Part shown: positions 61,886 through 64,000 of the stretch, in pieces | How the letters are laid out: each line of letters begins with the position of its first letter | Numbering within the stretch: the first letter of the stretch is position 1 | Notes under the pieces: model-generated | Database searches by the model: none | The model's input: only the letters and a program-made list of their open reading frames with translations | What the model was told of the DNA's origin: nothing | Assembly (NCBI GenBank): GCA_016715995.1 | Contig: JADJXF010000009.1 | Coordinates: 248,001 to 312,000, forward strand | DNA length: 64,000 nt | Origin: Flavobacteriales bacterium | Lineage (GTDB): Bacteria; Bacteroidota; Bacteroidia; Flavobacteriales_F; PHOS-HE28 | Direction of reading: 5' to 3' | Program-made: the position numbers and the translations under genes

Positions 61886-64000
61886 ATGCGCTTGATTCTC
61901 TTCCTAGGGCTTGGTCTTGCCGCCATTCCCCGTGTTCTTGCACATGACCACGCATCCGGGCATGAGCCCCATCGCGGTTTGGAGTTCCATGAGAACAAGG
62001 GGCAGTGGCCGCACCAGGTCCTCTACCGGGCCCGCACCACCGGCGGAGCTGTTTTCGTCGAGCCGTCGGCGTTCACGTATGTGCTGCAGAGCGGCGGGCC
62101 GGAGCATGCGTCTCGGCCCGATGCAGTGCATGCACCTTTCCGCGAGCATGCCTATCGCATGCGCTTCATCGGTGGTGAGGCCAAGGGGCATAGCGGGTTG
62201 GAACGTCTGCCGCATTACGTGAACTACTTCCTCGGGGACGACCCTGCGAAATGGGCCGGTCGAGTTGGTGCATTCGGGGGTGTCACGCTTCAAGCGGTTT
62301 ATCCCGGCATCGACCTGCGGCTCGATGGGCACGAGGGATTCAAGTACGATTGGCTCGTCGCCCCTGGTGCCGACCCCGCTTCCATTGTTCTGGAGTTCGA
62401 AGGCCAGGATGCAATGTGGGTGAAGGACGGGCTGCTCTACATCCGCACCACGGCCGGTGAGGTGATTGAGCAGCGCCCCGTTGCATGGACGGAGCGTGAC
62501 GGCGTGCGGAGTCCCGTGCGCTGTGAGTATCAATTGGAGGGCAAACGTCTCGGATACGCGCTGCCGGAAGGCTACGACGCGGGCGCGCCGCTGGTGATTG
62601 ATCCGGTGGTGGTCTTCAGCAGTTACAGCGGCAGCTTCGGCGACAACTTCGGCTTCACTGCCACCTACGATGCCACCGGTCATCTGTACGGCGGCGGCAT
62701 GGTGCGAACCAGCGGCTACCCAGTCACTTTGGGGGTGGTCCAATCGGTGTACGGGGGAGGGGAGAACGACATCGCGGTGAGCAAGTTCACGCCTGCGGGG
62801 AACAACCTGGTCTGGAGCACTTACATCGGCGGCTCGTCGAACGAGGTGCCGCATAGCATGGTGGTGAACAGCGACGACGAGCTGTACATCCTCGGCACCT
62901 CGAACTCTGCGAACTTCCCCACGACGGCGGGATGCTGGGACAATAGCTTCAACGGGGGCACCAATCCGCCCTTCGCCGTGACCTCGTATGGTTTCACATA
63001 CACCAACGGATGCGACATGGTGGTGGTGCACCTGAGCAGCGATGCGACGGCCTTGGTGGGCAGCACTTGGGTGGGTGGCTCCGGCAACGATGGCCTGAAC
63101 CAGGTGGCCCCCACGAACCGCAACTATGGCGACCCGTTCCGTGGTGAGATCATCCTCGATCTGGAGGAACTCCCGGTGGTGGTCTCCAGCACTTCGAGCA
63201 CCGACATGTTCACTACCCCGACCGCGGTGCAGACCACACTAGCCGGCGGTGGTCTTGATGCTTATGTGTTCCGGATGGATGAAGGCCTCGCCACCATCCT
63301 ATGGGCCACCTACTACGGAGGGTCCGGCGTGGATGCGGGTTTCGGCGTGCAGACTTCCAGCATCGGCGAGATCTACATCACCGGTGGCACCACGAGTACC
63401 AACCTGCCCAGCGCGGGGTCGCCAGCGTTTGCTACCAATCAGGGCGGCACCGATGGCTTCATCGCTCGTTTCCATCCTACAGGAGCGCCATTGCTCTCCA
63501 CCACGTACGTCGGCGCATCCGGATTCGACCAGAGCTACTTCGTTCAGTTGAACACGATTGACGAGGTGTTCGTGGTGGGGCAGACCTCGGGGCCGTATCC
63601 GATCACTCCGGGCAAGTACAACAACCCGAACGCGACCCAGTTCCTGCACAAGTTCAGTGGCGATCTGGCCACATCGCAATGGAGCACGCGCATCGGTGGA
63701 TCAGGCAATGAGAACATCTCGCCATCGGCCTTCCTGGTGAGCAATTGCGGGCAGATCTACTTCAGCGGCTGGGCAGGGAGCACCAACTCCTTCGGCGTCG
63801 CCGGGCTGACGAGCAGCACGGTCGGGCTGCCCGTGACGCCAGACGCCTTTCAGAGTACCACGAATGGCAGTGATTTCTACCTCATGCTGCTGGAGCTTGA
63901 AGCGGTATCGCTCGGCTACGCCACCTTTTTCGGGGGCACCAGCGCGGAGCATGTGGATGGCGGCACGAGCCGTTTCGACAAGAACGGAATCGTCTATCAG
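61886..64000 (+). CDS. giant secreted SBBP protein (member 3 of 3), 3' end outside window
   Basis: Open without stop from ATG 61886 to the window end; 705 codons visible. Signal peptide MRLILFLGLGLAAIPRVLAH, then LEFHENKGQWPHQVLYRART and HYVNYFLGDDPAKWAG, closely parallel to members 1 and 2. The SBBP-type propeller follows: YSGSFGDNFGFTATYDATGH, STYIGGSSNEVPHSM, ANFPTTAGC, and EHVDGGTSRFDKNGIVYQ at the very end, which in the paralogs lies just before the PKD domains. The rest, probably including PKD and the CHU_C sorting domain, is outside the window. Confidence 0.88.
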   Translation, partial: MRLILFLGLGLAAIPRVLAHDHASGHEPHRGLEFHENKGQWPHQVLYRARTTGGAVFVEPSAFTYVLQSGGPEHASRPDAVHAPFREHAYRMRFIGGEAKGHSGLERLPHYVNYFLGDDPAKWAGRVGAFGGVTLQAVYPGIDLRLDGHEGFKYDWLVAPGADPASIVLEFEGQDAMWVKDGLLYIRTTAGEVIEQRPVAWTERDGVRSPVRCEYQLEGKRLGYALPEGYDAGAPLVIDPVVVFSSYSGSFGDNFGFTATYDATGHLYGGGMVRTSGYPVTLGVVQSVYGGGENDIAVSKFTPAGNNLVWSTYIGGSSNEVPHSMVVNSDDELYILGTSNSANFPTTAGCWDNSFNGGTNPPFAVTSYGFTYTNGCDMVVVHLSSDATALVGSTWVGGSGNDGLNQVAPTNRNYGDPFRGEIILDLEELPVVVSSTSSTDMFTTPTAVQTTLAGGGLDAYVFRMDEGLATILWATYYGGSGVDAGFGVQTSSIGEIYITGGTTSTNLPSAGSPAFATNQGGTDGFIARFHPTGAPLLSTTYVGASGFDQSYFVQLNTIDEVFVVGQTSGPYPITPGKYNNPNATQFLHKFSGDLATSQWSTRIGGSGNENISPSAFLVSNCGQIYFSGWAGSTNSFGVAGLTSSTVGLPVTPDAFQSTTNGSDFYLMLLELEAVSLGYATFFGGTSAEHVDGGTSRFDKNGIVYQ

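Overview
The window looks like chromosome from a high-GC member of the Bacteroidota, most likely an uncultured Flavobacteriales-like lineage. The evidence is internal. Many secreted proteins carry type IX secretion system (T9SS) C-terminal sorting domains of type A or of type B (gliding-motility CHU_C type). Several genes are preceded by the Bacteroidota -7 element TAnnTTTG or a close variant (TACATTTG, TACATTCG, TACTTTTG). Ribosome binding sites are not obvious, the one tRNA gene does not encode CCA, and there are Bacteroidota-typical families (START_2-like protein, ribosomal protein Thx, RibBA, menaquinone genes, short RecQ). No phage, insertion sequence, CRISPR array or rRNA was seen.

Layout. 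1-1410: 3' part of a T9SS type A secreted protein. 1485-7754 (-): a tightly overlapped menaquinone operon menI-menF-menD-menA-menC-menE, divergent from an orphan OmpR-type response regulator (7785-8477). 8738-9514: small T9SS type A protein ending at a strong terminator. 9566-20674: the two halves of an AddAB-type recombination helicase-nuclease (both -), separated by two large tandem T9SS type B paralogs (+) and an ElaA-type acetyltransferase broken by one frameshift. 20719-26658 (-): ribBA, two glycosyltransferases, an LptF/G permease and a START-like protein with a long histone-H1-like tail. 26787: tRNA-Met(CAT). 26905-30638: lipoprotein, rhomboid, GmhB, class IV aminotransferase, AlgH/YqgE and PdxH. 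30702-36097 (-): Thx with a Lys/Ala tail, TrmH, HU, a cupin, Fmt, 3-methyladenine glycosylase, RecQ. 36193-40800: branched-chain aminotransferase, DnaJ-domain membrane protein, two secreted proteins. 40908-43654 (-): an accessory pocket with a HipBA toxin-antitoxin pair and an AT-richer FRG-domain gene. 43651-46818 (-): a methylmalonyl-CoA mutase in which small- and large-subunit homologues are one polypeptide. 46921-54157: SlyD-type isomerase, an unknown lipoprotein, an MBOAT/SGNH surface acyl-transfer pair (MBOAT frameshifted), FtsB, a metallophosphoesterase, TruA and an ABC exporter. 54289-64000: three consecutive giant SBBP/PKD T9SS proteins, the first frameshifted and the last cut by the window end.

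Points of most interest are: the fused mutase with a 7-bp-period repeat array exactly at the subunit junction, and further arrays with the same period elsewhere; the two unrelated proteins with H1-like basic tails; the HipBA/FRG pocket; and -7 promoter elements placed so close to ATG that the transcripts would be leaderless. Three single-base frameshifts (elaA, MBOAT, first SBBP protein) are each explained by a one-base error in a short homopolymer, so they may be assembly errors rather than true pseudogenes.

Limits: family assignments come from motif reading, not database searches. Start codons were chosen from overlaps, signal peptides and family starts.
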